57,231 nucleotides of DNA from Bacillota bacterium (GCA_023390815.1 JAEWCC010000039.1:1-57231); one strand, 5' to 3'. Positions 17,447 through 26,253 are shown, counted from the stretch's first letter. Numbers and translations: made by a program. Notes: generated by a model not told the origin, from the sequence alone.

Positions 17447-18308
17447 TCAGGCGAGCGAACTGCGGAAACTGGCAAGCGTGCATAAGGGTAAGCCCACAAC
17501 GGTCATTACCGTCACAAGCGGCAAAGGGGGCGTGGGGAAATCGAGCGTGGCGCTCAACATCGCCATCGCGCTCAGCCGCAAAGGTCGGCGCGTACTCATC
17601 ATTGACACGGATTTCGGGTTTTCCAATATCGACGTGATGCTCGGTGTCAGCACCAAACACGACCTGATGGATGTGATCAACAACAATCTGGATATTCGCG
17701 ACATCATCGAACAGGGTCTCGAAGGCGTGCAGTTTATATCGGGCGGCTCCGGCGTTTATGAGCTGACGCAGCTGAATGGCAGCCAGCTTATGGATATCGT
17801 GGACAATCTGAAAAACCTCGAAGGTGTGGCCGATACGATCATCTTCGATACCGGACCGGGGGTTTCGGATAATAATCTGCGGCTCATCTATGCGAGCCAC
17901 GCGACCCTGATGGTTACCACGCCCGAGCCGACGTCCGTAGTGGACGCATACGCGCTGATCAAGATTGTCGGCGAGCAGGGAAGCAGCGCGGGCGTCGGCC
18001 TGATTATCAACAAGGCAGGCAGCCCCGGCGAAGCGGCCTCCGTAACGGACTGCATCGTGCGCCTCGCGGAAAAGAATGTTAATCTGCGGGTAGAAAAGCT
18101 CGGCTATATCATGCAAGACGCCAATATGCAAAAAGCGATTCGAATGCAGGTGCCTATACTGGTCAGCTTTCCAGGCTGTACGGCATCTGCCAACATTGAC
18201 AGTATTGCGGCAAAGCTCATTAAGTCTCCGGCTCAGGAACCGCAGCGGCATGGGTTAAAAAGCTTCCTGGACCGCTTTCTGGCGAGAAGCGCCGCATTTC
18301 CGGGGTAA
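17439..18308 (+). CDS. flhG: Flagellar number regulator FlhG (MinD-like ATPase, YlxH)
   Basis: FlhG is a MinD/ParA-type ATPase that works with FlhF and interacts with FliM/FliY during C-ring assembly. The 289-residue product carries a DQAS-type N-terminal activator segment (residues 1-20, TDQASELRKL), as in FlhG proteins that stimulate FlhF. The deviant Walker A motif TSGKGGVGKSS has K29 and K34. DTDFGFSNIDVMLG and FDTGPGVSD follow. The start overlaps flhF by 8 bases. The next gene, a PilZ protein, follows after 5 bases. Confidence 0.95.
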   Translation: MTDQASELRKLASVHKGKPTTVITVTSGKGGVGKSSVALNIAIALSRKGRRVLIIDTDFGFSNIDVMLGVSTKHDLMDVINNNLDIRDIIEQGLEGVQFISGGSGVYELTQLNGSQLMDIVDNLKNLEGVADTIIFDTGPGVSDNNLRLIYASHATLMVTTPEPTSVVDAYALIKIVGEQGSSAGVGLIINKAGSPGEAASVTDCIVRLAEKNVNLRVEKLGYIMQDANMQKAIRMQVPILVSFPGCTASANIDSIAAKLIKSPAQEPQRHGLKSFLDRFLARSAAFPG

Positions 18309-18313
18309 GAACT

Positions 18314-18967
18314 GTGCAACTTGAAGAGATGTTGATGCTGGGCGAAATACTGGAGATTTGGGACGGGACCCTGATAGTGCGTACGAAGCTGCAGGAGTTG
18401 ATTTCGGATACGGAATTTATGGTATTGCAGCCCACTGTAAAGGGGATACCGCTGCACGCTGAAACAAGGGACGTTACATTCGCATTCTATCGTACGAGCG
18501 GCTGTTACAGTTTCCTTGCGCGCATCTCCGCGCCGTTCACACAAAACGGCCTGCGCCTTTGCAATGTAACCCGCGTATCCGAGGTAAAGAAGATACAGCG
18601 GCGTCAATACTATCGGCTGCCGGTTGTCATGGACGTGTACCTGTACGAAATGGACGACGAAGGTGAACCGACGCAGAAACGGTATAAGGCCAGGACCCGG
18701 GATATATCCGAGAGGAGCGTCGCAGTCAGCAGCTTTACCCGCTTCGAACCCGGAACACCGCTGGCGGTGGAGATAAAAATGCCAGACAACAAAAAGCTGC
18801 TCATCCATGCAAAGGTGCTGCGAAATGCCCAGCCGCTTAAGTCTACGGATCCTTTCGACATCGTGCTCGTCTTCACCGATCCGCAGCGCAGCGGCGCTTC
18901 ACTAAGACGGTTTATTTTTCAACAGCAGGTTTTACTGCGTAAAAAAAGGAGTCCAAAGCAGCCATGA
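18314..18967 (+). CDS. PilZ domain protein (YcgR/YpfB-like)
   Basis: YcgR-type proteins bind cyclic di-GMP and slow or arrest the flagellar motor. The 217-residue product has an N-terminal YcgR-N beta domain (about 1-95) and a C-terminal PilZ domain (about 98-200). The arginine motif is present as QRRQYYRLP (about 96-104). The second motif, normally DxSxxG, reads DISERS, so the glycine is replaced by serine; binding strength cannot be judged. The start is GTG. The gene lies between flhG and sigD, the usual clostridial place, and overlaps sigD by 4 bases. Confidence 0.88.
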   Translation: MQLEEMLMLGEILEIWDGTLIVRTKLQELISDTEFMVLQPTVKGIPLHAETRDVTFAFYRTSGCYSFLARISAPFTQNGLRLCNVTRVSEVKKIQRRQYYRLPVVMDVYLYEMDDEGEPTQKRYKARTRDISERSVAVSSFTRFEPGTPLAVEIKMPDNKKLLIHAKVLRNAQPLKSTDPFDIVLVFTDPQRSGASLRRFIFQQQVLLRKKRSPKQP

Positions 18968-19731
18968 ACAAAGGGGGGGTGGCCTCAATGGTCAAGGAAG
19001 ATACGGTAAGGCTCTGGGAAAGGTATTCGAGAGAGAAGTCGATCGAGCTGAAAAATGAGCTTGTGATGCAGTACATCGGGCAGGTCAAAAGCATCGTATT
19101 GCGCATGGTTCCCACATACAGAGGATACAGCTCTTATGACGACATGCTTTCGTGCGGAATCCTCGGGCTGATGGATGCCATAGAGAAATATGATGCGACA
19201 AAAAACGTGAAGTTTGAGTATTACGCCGCGATGCGCATCAAGGGTGAGATCATCGACAATATCCGCAAGCAGGATTGGGCGCCATCCAGCCTTCGGCGCA
19301 AAATCAAGACGATCAGCAATGCCTGCGGCGAACTGGAGAATCGGTATCACCGCACGCCCACCGATGAGGAGATTGCGGAATATCTCGGCATAGAAGAGGA
19401 AGAAGTGCAAAAGACGCTGGAAAAGTCGCACATGTTCAATATTCTTTATTTCGAGGAGATGACCCAGGACGATCATCTCTGGGAGAGCGCCGACCCCGAC
19501 GAGAGCATGGAAGAAAAGCTGGAGGGATCGGAGATGGTCCGGCTGCTCGGCGGCATGATTGACAGCCTCTCCGAAAAGGAGCGCATGGTGATCACGCTGT
19601 ACTACTATGAGGAAATGACGCTCAAAGAGATTGCGCGGATGCTCGGCGTATCGGAATCGCGCGCGTCTCAGATCCATTCCAAAGCGGTCATGATGCTGAG
19701 GGCCAAAATGGATATGGTATACGCATCGTAA
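18964..19731 (+). CDS. sigD: Flagellar sigma factor SigD/FliA (sigma-28)
   Basis: This RNA polymerase sigma factor directs late flagellar, chemotaxis and flagellin genes. The 255-residue product has region 2 (YSSYDDMLSCGILGLMDAIE, then KYDATKNVKFEYYAAMRIKG), region 3 (HRTPTDEEIAEYLGI) and region 4 (SEKERMVITLYYYEEMTLKE, IARMLGVSESRASQIHSKAV). The start at 18964 overlaps the PilZ gene and has AAGGAG 12 bases upstream. The in-frame ATG at 18988 behind a run of G is an equally possible start. Its matching anti-sigma factor FlgM is at 22,445, and three matching promoters are seen in this window. Confidence 0.95.
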   Translation: MNKGGVASMVKEDTVRLWERYSREKSIELKNELVMQYIGQVKSIVLRMVPTYRGYSSYDDMLSCGILGLMDAIEKYDATKNVKFEYYAAMRIKGEIIDNIRKQDWAPSSLRRKIKTISNACGELENRYHRTPTDEEIAEYLGIEEEEVQKTLEKSHMFNILYFEEMTQDDHLWESADPDESMEEKLEGSEMVRLLGGMIDSLSEKERMVITLYYYEEMTLKEIARMLGVSESRASQIHSKAVMMLRAKMDMVYAS

Positions 19732-19744
19732 ATGGGGGAGTTTT

Positions 19745-20419
19745 ATGGATATCACGCATTTTGTTTTTGCTTTCTATGTATTTCTGCTTGTGTGTGTTAC
19801 AATCTGGTTCTATGCGCGGGTGACGCGCGGCAGCAAGAAGAAGGACGGCGGCGCCCAGGAAAAAGAACAGCATCTGTTCAAGTTATATCAGAATATCGAG
19901 GACATGCTGGGCGGTTTTGAGGAATACGCGGAGGAGGCTAAAGCCGCGATCGATGAACGGCTGAAACAGGCTGAGACGCTCATTGCGCAGGCACAAGCGA
20001 TAGCAAAAAGCGCCAAGGTTTCAGAAACGGAGAAGCCGTCTTTCTTGCAAGACAGCCCGGAACGTGGAACGGTGGACATAAGGCCGGAACCAGAACGCCA
20101 ATCTGTTCCGGAAACGCCTGTCGTGAAAGAAGGCACGCCTAAGCCGAAGACGGCGGAGAAGAAGCAGGCTGCGGGCAGACGTGCCGCTGAGCCCCAGGAA
20201 ACAAAGCCGGTTCAGGAGGAGCGATCGGAAGTCAAGCCGCCGCAAAAGGCTGGCAGGAGCGTTGAAAAGACCCGGCAAAACGTAGACGAGCTGATTCCGC
20301 AGTATGTCGCGCAGGGCATGCGCAAGCAAGAGATTGCGCGCGCGCTCGGAATTTCGACCCGTGAGGTGTCGTTGATCATGGAAGTAAAAAAAATCGGCGT
20401 ACCGGACAACAGAAGCTAA
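19745..20419 (+). CDS. SwrB-like membrane-anchored protein with C-terminal helix-turn-helix-like segment
   Basis: The 224-residue product has one N-terminal membrane helix (about 6-24, FVFAFYVFLLVCVTIWFY). A coiled-coil stretch follows (about 38-85), then a Pro/Glu/Lys-rich low-complexity linker (about 90-170). The C-terminus is short and helical, with YVAQGMRKQEIARALGISTR (about 190-209), resembling a helix-turn-helix. Architecture and position right after sigD correspond to SwrB/YlxL of Bacillus, which promotes assembly of the flagellar export apparatus. Function is inferred from architecture and synteny. Its TAA stop is also the first three bases of a sigma-28 -35 box. Confidence 0.7.
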   Translation: MDITHFVFAFYVFLLVCVTIWFYARVTRGSKKKDGGAQEKEQHLFKLYQNIEDMLGGFEEYAEEAKAAIDERLKQAETLIAQAQAIAKSAKVSETEKPSFLQDSPERGTVDIRPEPERQSVPETPVVKEGTPKPKTAEKKQAAGRRAAEPQETKPVQEERSEVKPPQKAGRSVEKTRQNVDELIPQYVAQGMRKQEIARALGISTREVSLIMEVKKIGVPDNRS

Positions 20420-20443
20420 AGTTCCGCGTATAGCTGCCGATAT
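20417..20443 (+). promoter_or_regulatory. Sigma-28 promoter of the late flagellar block (flgF to flgL)
   Basis: TAAAGTTC (20417-20424) is followed after 11 bases by GCCGATAT (20436-20443), the best -10 box of the three sigma-28 promoters found here. The first three bases are the stop codon of the SwrB-like gene. The expected transcript start is about 20,450, leaving a leader of about 35 bases with AAAGGATG before the ATG at 20486. Confidence 0.85.
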
Positions 20444-20485
20444 TACAATTGAGAGTATTAGAATGTTTATGTAAAGGATGACAGT

Positions 20486-21241
20486 ATGCTACGGTGCTTT
20501 TATACCGCGGGTTCGGGAATGCTGGTCCAGAGGGACCGGATGGAAGTACTGGCCAACAACTTAACGAACGTGGATACAGCCGGTTATAAGTCCGATTCCT
20601 TGATATCCGGTACGTTTCAGGATATGATGATTGAGAGGCTTAACGATCCGAAAATCGTAAGCACAACCAACATCGTCGGCCCGCTGGGTACCGGTACACA
20701 TATTGAAGAAGTCTATACTTCGTTCGGACAGGGCAACGTAGAGGAAACCGGAAGAACATGCGATATGGCGCTCGAAGGCGACGGCTTTTTCGTCGTTTCC
20801 ACGCCAAATGGTGAGCGGTATACGCGCGACGGCAGCTTTTCGGTGAACAGCGCCGGATATCTGGTGACCAGCGAAGGACTGTACGTGCAAGGGCAAAACG
20901 GCAGAGTTTATGTGGGCGGAGAAGACTTTAAGGCGGATGAGCAGGGCAATATTTATGTCGGTGATAAGCTGACGGATAAGCTTCACATCGCCGCCTTTAC
21001 CGATAACGCCGGACTGAGGAAGGACGGCAGCAACCTGTATGAGCGGGTTTCGGGCGGAGTGCAGGCGGCTCAGGGTGTAAAAGTGGTGCAGGGCTCGCTG
21101 GAAAGCTCCAATGTGGACACTGCGGAAGAACTGACCCGTATGATGGCAACTTCCAAGGCATACCAGCTCAATCAGCGTGTGCTGGGGATGGTGGACGAAT
21201 CGCTGCAAAAAGCGGTCAACGAAGTTGGAAGGGTAGGATAA
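20486..21241 (+). CDS. flgF: Flagellar basal-body rod/hook protein, FlgF/FlhO type
   Basis: The product belongs to the FlgE/F/G family of distal rod and hook proteins. The 251-residue protein has the N-terminal motif EVLANNLTNVDTAGYKSDS (about 21-39), the middle signature MALEGDGFFVVSTPNGERYT (about 93-112), and the C-terminal QGSLESSNVDTAEELTRMMA segment. In Bacillus the corresponding pair is FlhO-FlhP. The gene follows a sigma-28 promoter and precedes a second paralogue by 4 bases. The FlgF name is by analogy; FlhO is equally suitable. Confidence 0.88.
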   Translation: MLRCFYTAGSGMLVQRDRMEVLANNLTNVDTAGYKSDSLISGTFQDMMIERLNDPKIVSTTNIVGPLGTGTHIEEVYTSFGQGNVEETGRTCDMALEGDGFFVVSTPNGERYTRDGSFSVNSAGYLVTSEGLYVQGQNGRVYVGGEDFKADEQGNIYVGDKLTDKLHIAAFTDNAGLRKDGSNLYERVSGGVQAAQGVKVVQGSLESSNVDTAEELTRMMATSKAYQLNQRVLGMVDESLQKAVNEVGRVG

Positions 21242-21245
21242 TCCT

Positions 21246-21998
21246 ATGCAGGCTGTATATACCGCGAAGCACGGGCTGCAGGCGCAGCAGCAGCGGATGG
21301 ATACCATCGCCGCAAACATGGCCAACGTCAGCACGACAGGGTACAAGAGCCAGCGCACGGGGTTTAAGGATGCGCTGTATACACAGATGATCGATCCTTC
21401 TAACACCGCAAGCACGGCGAACTTAAAGCAGGGCAGCGGCGTGATTGCCGCGTCGGGGTACCGCGATTTTTCAGGCGGTACGCCGATAGAAACGGGCGAG
21501 ACGCTGGACTTTTATATCGAGGGGGACGGCTTCTTTACGGTGCGGGATGGCAGCGGCGCGCAGCTTTATACGCGCGGCGGGGCGTTCTCGGTCTCCGTGG
21601 AGCAGGACGGGCGGTATCTCGTCACGGCGGACGGGTACGATGTGCTGGACGAGAATGGTAACCGAATTGAGCTGCCGCAGGATATGGGCGATCTTTCCGT
21701 CACGCGGGATGGTCGGCTGGATTTCGGCAACGGCGCCACGGTACAGCTCCGCCTCGTGACGTTTACGAACAAGGACGGGCTTTCGCTGACAGGCAGCGGC
21801 TGCTACGCCGAAACGGCAGCGTCGGGCGCACCTAAGGCAAGCAGCGCGGCGGTGCGGCAGGGTTACCTTGAGTCGTCCAATGTGGACGTCAGCCTGGAAC
21901 TGACGCGGCTGATTCGGACGCAGAGAGCTTATTCGCTCGCCGGAAAGGTACTGACGACATGGAACGACATGGAGAATGAAACCAACAATATTCGGTAA
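21246..21998 (+). CDS. flgG: Flagellar basal-body rod protein, FlgG/FlhP type
   Basis: A second FlgE/F/G family member of 250 residues. It has TIAANMANVSTTGYKSQRTG (about 20-39), ETLDFYIEGDGFFTVRDGSG (about 86-105), and QGYLESSNVDVSLELTRLIR followed by TQRAYSLAGKVL near the end. It forms part of the distal rod outside the membrane, with its terminal helices making the coiled core. It is probably exported after the proximal rod. It is paired with the preceding gene as flhO-flhP are in Bacillus. The FlgG name is by analogy. Confidence 0.9.
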   Translation: MQAVYTAKHGLQAQQQRMDTIAANMANVSTTGYKSQRTGFKDALYTQMIDPSNTASTANLKQGSGVIAASGYRDFSGGTPIETGETLDFYIEGDGFFTVRDGSGAQLYTRGGAFSVSVEQDGRYLVTADGYDVLDENGNRIELPQDMGDLSVTRDGRLDFGNGATVQLRLVTFTNKDGLSLTGSGCYAETAASGAPKASSAAVRQGYLESSNVDVSLELTRLIRTQRAYSLAGKVLTTWNDMENETNNIR

Positions 21999-22016
21999 CG
22001 GGGAGGATTGATCGGT

Positions 22017-22421
22017 ATGGGCTCAAATGTTAAGCAGTGCAGGCAGTGTGGGATTCTGTTTCAGTCTCTGGGTTCCAGCATATGCCCCAACTGCGCGGAG
22101 GAAATGGATCGGCAGTTCCATACCGTCAAGAATTATCTGTATGACAACCCGGAAGCGAATGTGTTCGACATTGCAAGAGACACCGGAGTATCGGAAAGTC
22201 TGATACTGCGCTTTCTGCGCGAGGGCTTACTCACTGTGAGCGTCGCCGACGGAACACTTGAATGCGAGGAATGCGGAGCCGCCATCACGAGCGGGCGGTA
22301 CTGCAGCAAATGCGAGAGGACGCTGGAAAATATTCTGATCGGCGCGATCAAGCAGGAACCGCAGAAACAAGAGAAAAAGGCCGGGGCGGCGGGAAGAATG
22401 CACGTCAACCTGAAGAGTTAG
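22017..22421 (+). CDS. Flagellar operon protein, YvyF-like (TIGR03826 family)
   Basis: The product of about 134 residues has two zinc-ribbon-like cysteine pairs, CRQCGILF...CPNC near the N-terminus and CEECGAAI...CSKC near residues 82-100, flanking a helix-turn-helix-like stretch (NVFDIARDTGVSESLILRFL). This matches the YvyF-type protein found before flgM in Firmicutes. Its function is not settled; the fold suggests binding of nucleic acid or a regulator. I chose the ATG at 22017, 10 or 11 bases after GGGGAGG. The in-frame TTG at 22008 is too close to that site. Confidence 0.85.
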   Translation: MGSNVKQCRQCGILFQSLGSSICPNCAEEMDRQFHTVKNYLYDNPEANVFDIARDTGVSESLILRFLREGLLTVSVADGTLECEECGAAITSGRYCSKCERTLENILIGAIKQEPQKQEKKAGAAGRMHVNLKS

Positions 22422-22444
22422 AATCAATTTGAGAGGTGATATAG

Positions 22445-22720
22445 ATGAGGATCGATTCAATACCGCCAAAAGAATTGCTGAATCGGTACATCCATGTTCG
22501 CGAAAAGATAGCCTCCGAACCGCCGGTATCCAGCACGGATGCGGCGGAACTGACCACCGAGGCCAAAACGTTTTCCGCGGCCCTGAAAGCAGCCCGGGAA
22601 GCGACGGAAACGCGAACTCCCGAGGAGTTAAGCCGCATCGAAGAGATCGCGAAGAAGGTGGCCGACGGTACCTACTCCGTTCCGGGCGAAAAGGTGGCAG
22701 CAAAGATATTCGGAAAGTAA
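22445..22720 (+). CDS. flgM: Anti-sigma-28 factor FlgM
   Basis: FlgM binds SigD until the hook is complete and FlgM is exported or otherwise removed. The 91-residue product shows the family's C-terminal pattern: LSRIEEIAKKVADGTYSVPG (about 63-82), then EKVAAKIFG. The first 40 residues are flexible. GAGAGGTG precedes the ATG. It lies downstream of a sigma-28 promoter (20,417), so SigD should drive its own inhibitor, as in other flagellated bacteria. It is followed by flgN. Confidence 0.92.
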   Translation: MRIDSIPPKELLNRYIHVREKIASEPPVSSTDAAELTTEAKTFSAALKAAREATETRTPEELSRIEEIAKKVADGTYSVPGEKVAAKIFGK

Positions 22721-22748
22721 CCGGCTTTGAAGAAAGGGGTCCTCGGGC

Positions 22749-23246
22749 TTGGAGCATTTACTTTTATTACGAAATATAATGGAAAAAGAGGAAGCGGATT
22801 ACTGTAGGCTTCTGACATTATCGGAACAGGAGAAGGACGCCGTTATACAGAATGATATACCGACGTTATCTTCCATTCTCGAAAAGCAACAGGAGGTGCT
22901 GACGGATATCAATGGGCTGGAAGCCGAAAAACAGCGGATTGTGTCCGTGATCCGTCGCGAGGCCAACTTGCCGGAAGGCGGGCTGGGCGTTCAGGATGTG
23001 ATTAAAACCGCCCCCGAGCCGCTTCACAGAGAGCTGCGGGGACTTTTAACAGAAATCGAAGACATCAGCAAACGGATACACCGCATCAACTCCCTTAACA
23101 GGACGCTCATTGAAACACAGCTGCAATATACCCAGTTCTGTATGAACACTTTGACCGGGAGGGACGCCGCTCCCGCGACATATTCCGGTTCCGGGCGCGT
23201 ACAGGAAAGTTCAGCGCAACGCTGCCTGGTGGATCAGGCAATATAA
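22749..23246 (+). CDS. flgN: Flagellar chaperone FlgN
   Basis: FlgN escorts the hook-filament junction proteins FlgK and FlgL to the export gate. The 165-residue product is helical and fits the FlgN family, with LRNIMEKEEADYCRLLTLSE (about 6-25) and LSSILEKQQEVLTDINGLEA, then EKQRI. The start is TTG, supported by AAAGGGG (22733-22739) at a 9-base distance; there is no better start nearby. Synteny flgM-flgN-flgK-flgL is canonical. It ends 9 bases before flgK. Confidence 0.88.
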   Translation: MEHLLLLRNIMEKEEADYCRLLTLSEQEKDAVIQNDIPTLSSILEKQQEVLTDINGLEAEKQRIVSVIRREANLPEGGLGVQDVIKTAPEPLHRELRGLLTEIEDISKRIHRINSLNRTLIETQLQYTQFCMNTLTGRDAAPATYSGSGRVQESSAQRCLVDQAI

Positions 23247-23255
23247 GGCGGTATT

Positions 23256-24743
23256 ATGTCAGGTATTTTTTACGGGCTGGAGATAGCGCGCAGGGGCCTT
23301 ACCGTAAGCCAGCAGGCCATCACGCTGACCGGCAACAACATTTCGAACGCCAGCACGGTGGGCTATACGCGCCAGCGTGTGCAGGTGGAGTCGCTTTATC
23401 CCAATACGCACAGCCGTTTGAACGGCGGCGTACAGATTGGTGGCGGCGCGGAAGTAACGCGTATCGATCAGGTGCGCAGTCAGTACATCGACCGTCAGTT
23501 GCGCGACGAATACGCGGCGCTTGGCCAGTCGAATACGCGCTCGGACGAAATGCAGTTTATCGAATCCGTATTGAATGAAACCGCCAAAAGCGGAACAATA
23601 TCCACGGCGCTCGCGGATTTTTACAGCAGCTTAAACAAGCTGTCCAACGAGCCCGACAGTCAGGAAGTTCGCACCAACCTCCAGCAAAACGCGATTAAAC
23701 TCTGCGAGACGATGGGCTACTACTACGACCAGCTCGTCGATTTGCAGAATTCCTATAATGATGCGATGTCGGTGACGGTGGACAACATCAACGACCTGAC
23801 CACGAGTATCGCAAGCTACAACAAGGAGATCATGGCCTTCGAGCTGAGCGGGCAGCAGGCGAATGAACTGCGCGACAGCCGCAACATGCTGCTGGACAAG
23901 CTCTCGAAGCTCGTCAATATCCAGTATTCGGAGGACACGGACGGCAGGCTCAGCGTCACGGTGAACGGTACCGAGCTCGTGAATCATACGGATGTGACGA
24001 AGCTGACCGTAGACCCGAACCAGACCGGCGCGGTATCCGGCGAGACCGGATACTATTCAATTTATTACGAAGGCACGACGACCGAGTTTTCGTATAGCGG
24101 CGGCCAGCTACAGGCCTACAAAGACCTGCGGGACAGCAACTCGGCGGACAACATCGGCATTCCGTACGTGCTGAGCAGCCTCAACAAGCTTGCGCAGAGC
24201 CTCGCGCAGGAGTTCAACGCCGTACATCAAACGGGCTATACGATCCCGTACGGCGGCGGCACATCCAAAACAGGCATCAACCTGTTCGAGGTGCCGGCAG
24301 GCGGCTACGGCAACATTACGGCGGGCAATATATCGCTTTCGGCCGAGGTGCTCGCAAACGTATACAACATCGCGGCGTCGGGCGCGCCTGTCGATCTCTC
24401 CGCGCAGGATACGCAGGAGGGCAACAACGAGGTCGCGCTGAAGCTGTACGCGCTTGCTTCCAGCAACACCCTTGCCTCGGTGGGTAATTTTCAGGACTAC
24501 CTCAAAAGCTTTGTCGTCAAGGTGGGTATTGCGAGCAAAAGCGCGCAGGAGACGGACAAAAATCAGTCGGTCATCGTCGATAACCTTGAAACACGGCGCG
24601 AGTCGATATCCGGCGTGTCGGTGGATGAGGAGATGATTAACCTCATCGCCTACCAGCATGCGTATTCCGCGGCGGCGCGTATGCTGACCGCGATTGACGA
24701 AGCACTGGAAATCGTGCTGAATATGGGCCGGGTTGGCCGGTAA
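23256..24743 (+). CDS. flgK: Hook-associated protein FlgK (HAP1)
   Basis: FlgK forms the first ring of the hook-filament junction outside the cell. The 495-residue product has the N-terminal motif LTGNNISNASTVGYTRQRVQ (about 25-44), the family repeat region, and the C-terminal segment SGVSVDEEMINLIAYQHAYS followed by AAARMLTAIDEALEIVLNM that pairs with the N-terminus. Length is ordinary. It is probably a FlgN client and is co-transcribed with flgL, which begins 15 bases later. Confidence 0.96.
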   Translation: MSGIFYGLEIARRGLTVSQQAITLTGNNISNASTVGYTRQRVQVESLYPNTHSRLNGGVQIGGGAEVTRIDQVRSQYIDRQLRDEYAALGQSNTRSDEMQFIESVLNETAKSGTISTALADFYSSLNKLSNEPDSQEVRTNLQQNAIKLCETMGYYYDQLVDLQNSYNDAMSVTVDNINDLTTSIASYNKEIMAFELSGQQANELRDSRNMLLDKLSKLVNIQYSEDTDGRLSVTVNGTELVNHTDVTKLTVDPNQTGAVSGETGYYSIYYEGTTTEFSYSGGQLQAYKDLRDSNSADNIGIPYVLSSLNKLAQSLAQEFNAVHQTGYTIPYGGGTSKTGINLFEVPAGGYGNITAGNISLSAEVLANVYNIAASGAPVDLSAQDTQEGNNEVALKLYALASSNTLASVGNFQDYLKSFVVKVGIASKSAQETDKNQSVIVDNLETRRESISGVSVDEEMINLIAYQHAYSAAARMLTAIDEALEIVLNMGRVGR

Positions 24744-24758
24744 AGGGGAGGAGAACCC

Positions 24759-25694
24759 ATGCGTATCACCAGTAACATGATGATGAATAACTATCTGAAT
24801 ACGCTCAGCAGCAACCTTTCGAGCATGACCGAGTACCAGAAGCAGTCCGCCAGCGGCAAGCGGATCGATTCGCTCTCGGACGACCCTGTGGGCCTCATCT
24901 CGGTCATGAGCTGCAACGTAAAGCTGGCGCAGAATTCCGACTACGGCGATTCGCTGGATTCCGCACTCGCTTGGCTCAAGCAGACGGATACCTCCGCTTA
25001 CCAACTCAACGAGCTGGCGCAGTCCGCTTACGAAACGCTGATACAGGTGACGAACGATTCGTACACCGGCGGCGATAAAGCCGCGGCTGCGGAGTATATC
25101 GGGCAGCTGCGCGATCAGGCGCTGACCATCGCCAACGCCCAGTCGAGCGACAAGTACATTTTCGGCGGATACAACGTGAACAAACCGCCGTTTACGGTAG
25201 ACGGCAGCGGTAAAGTGCTCTACAATGGGCTGGACCTGACGGATACGACCAACGCGGACCTCGTCACCAAGAGTACGCAGTCGATTCAATACGAAATCGG
25301 GCCGGGCATCAAGATGGACATCTCTATCACAGGCACCGAGCTGATGGGCATGGGGGAGGATAACCTCTATACGACGCTGGACGATCTTTACAATGCCCTT
25401 AAAAGCAACGCCTCCGCCGATGAGCTGGGCGGCTATATCACCAAGCTGCAGAATGGCCAGAGCAATGCGCTGTCCGTCGAATCGAAGGTGGGCGGCATGA
25501 TCAATCGGCTGGAGCTCATGCAGAACCGGTACGAAGAGGAGACGCTCGATATCAAGGAACTCAAATCCAACGTGGAGGACGTCGATATTGCCGAAGCCTA
25601 TATGAACTACAGCATGGCCAAAACGGTGTACGACGCCGCGCTTAAGATCGGCACCCAGATCATACAGAATACGGTGCTCGATTATCTCAAATAG
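24759..25694 (+). CDS. flgL: Hook-associated protein FlgL (HAP3)
   Basis: FlgL forms the second junction ring, to which flagellin attaches. The 311-residue product has the flagellin-like N-terminal helix (MRITSNMMMNNYLNTLSSNL, then GKRIDSLSDDPVG) and the C-terminal helix LKSNVEDVDIAEAYMNYSMA leading to the tail. It starts at ATG behind GGGGAGGAG. A sigma-A-like promoter for fliW follows 18 bases after the stop, so flgL probably ends the sigma-28 late block or is partly read through into fliW-csrA. Confidence 0.95.
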   Translation: MRITSNMMMNNYLNTLSSNLSSMTEYQKQSASGKRIDSLSDDPVGLISVMSCNVKLAQNSDYGDSLDSALAWLKQTDTSAYQLNELAQSAYETLIQVTNDSYTGGDKAAAAEYIGQLRDQALTIANAQSSDKYIFGGYNVNKPPFTVDGSGKVLYNGLDLTDTTNADLVTKSTQSIQYEIGPGIKMDISITGTELMGMGEDNLYTTLDDLYNALKSNASADELGGYITKLQNGQSNALSVESKVGGMINRLELMQNRYEEETLDIKELKSNVEDVDIAEAYMNYSMAKTVYDAALKIGTQIIQNTVLDYLK

Positions 25695-25711
25695 GGAAAG
25701 TTCAGAGCGGA

Positions 25712-25740
25712 TTGCATCCGTTCACTGAAAGCTATATAAT
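25712..25740 (+). promoter_or_regulatory. Sigma-A promoter before fliW-csrA
   Basis: TTGCAT (25712-25717) and a perfect TATAAT (25735-25740) are 17 bases apart in the flgL-fliW gap. The -35 box lies in a short inverted repeat (CGGAT, three bases, ATCCG). This would let FliW and CsrA be made independently of the sigma-28 late block. Confidence 0.65.
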
Positions 25741-25782
25741 GGAAATACATCTCGTGATGCGCGCTAAGGAGGGCGGTATACC

Positions 25783-26253
25783 ATGCTGATAGAGACCCGA
25801 TTCGGCAAATCGGAGACCCACGAGGAGAAGATCATCAACTTCCCGGCGGGTTTACCCGGTTTTGAGGAACTGCATCGCTTCATCATCATTGAGGCCAGCA
25901 ACACGCGGCCGATCTACTGGCTGCAGTCCGTGGAGAACAAGGATATCGCGCTGCCGGTGATCATTTCGTTCGCGATATTAAACGACTATAACATCAATAT
26001 CCGGGAGAACGAGCTCGACGACCTGTGCGTGGAGAATAAGAATGATCTGCTGGTGTTAAACGTAGTCGTGATTCCGGACGATATCACCCAAATGACGGTC
26101 AACCTCGCGGCGCCCGTCGTGATCAACGCGAAACGCGGGGTCGGAAAGCAGATCATCATCGACGCGTCCGAGCTTCCGCTGCGTTACCCGGTGTATGAGG
26201 CGATTCGTGAAAGCTTGAAGGGGGGCAGCAAGGATGCTAGTGCTGACGCGTAA
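25783..26253 (+). CDS. fliW: Flagellar assembly factor FliW
   Basis: FliW binds both flagellin and CsrA. When flagellin is exported, free FliW captures CsrA and releases flagellin mRNA for translation. The 156-residue product has the family motifs INFPAGLPGFEELHRFIIIE (about 18-37) and YWLQSVENKDIALPVI (about 46-61), and a C-terminal NLAAPVVINAKRGVGKQII. AAGGAGGG lies just upstream of the ATG. The end overlaps csrA by 20 bases. Flagellin, with CsrA-type sites in its leader, lies less than 2 kb away. Confidence 0.96.
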   Translation: MLIETRFGKSETHEEKIINFPAGLPGFEELHRFIIIEASNTRPIYWLQSVENKDIALPVIISFAILNDYNINIRENELDDLCVENKNDLLVLNVVVIPDDITQMTVNLAAPVVINAKRGVGKQIIIDASELPLRYPVYEAIRESLKGGSKDASADA

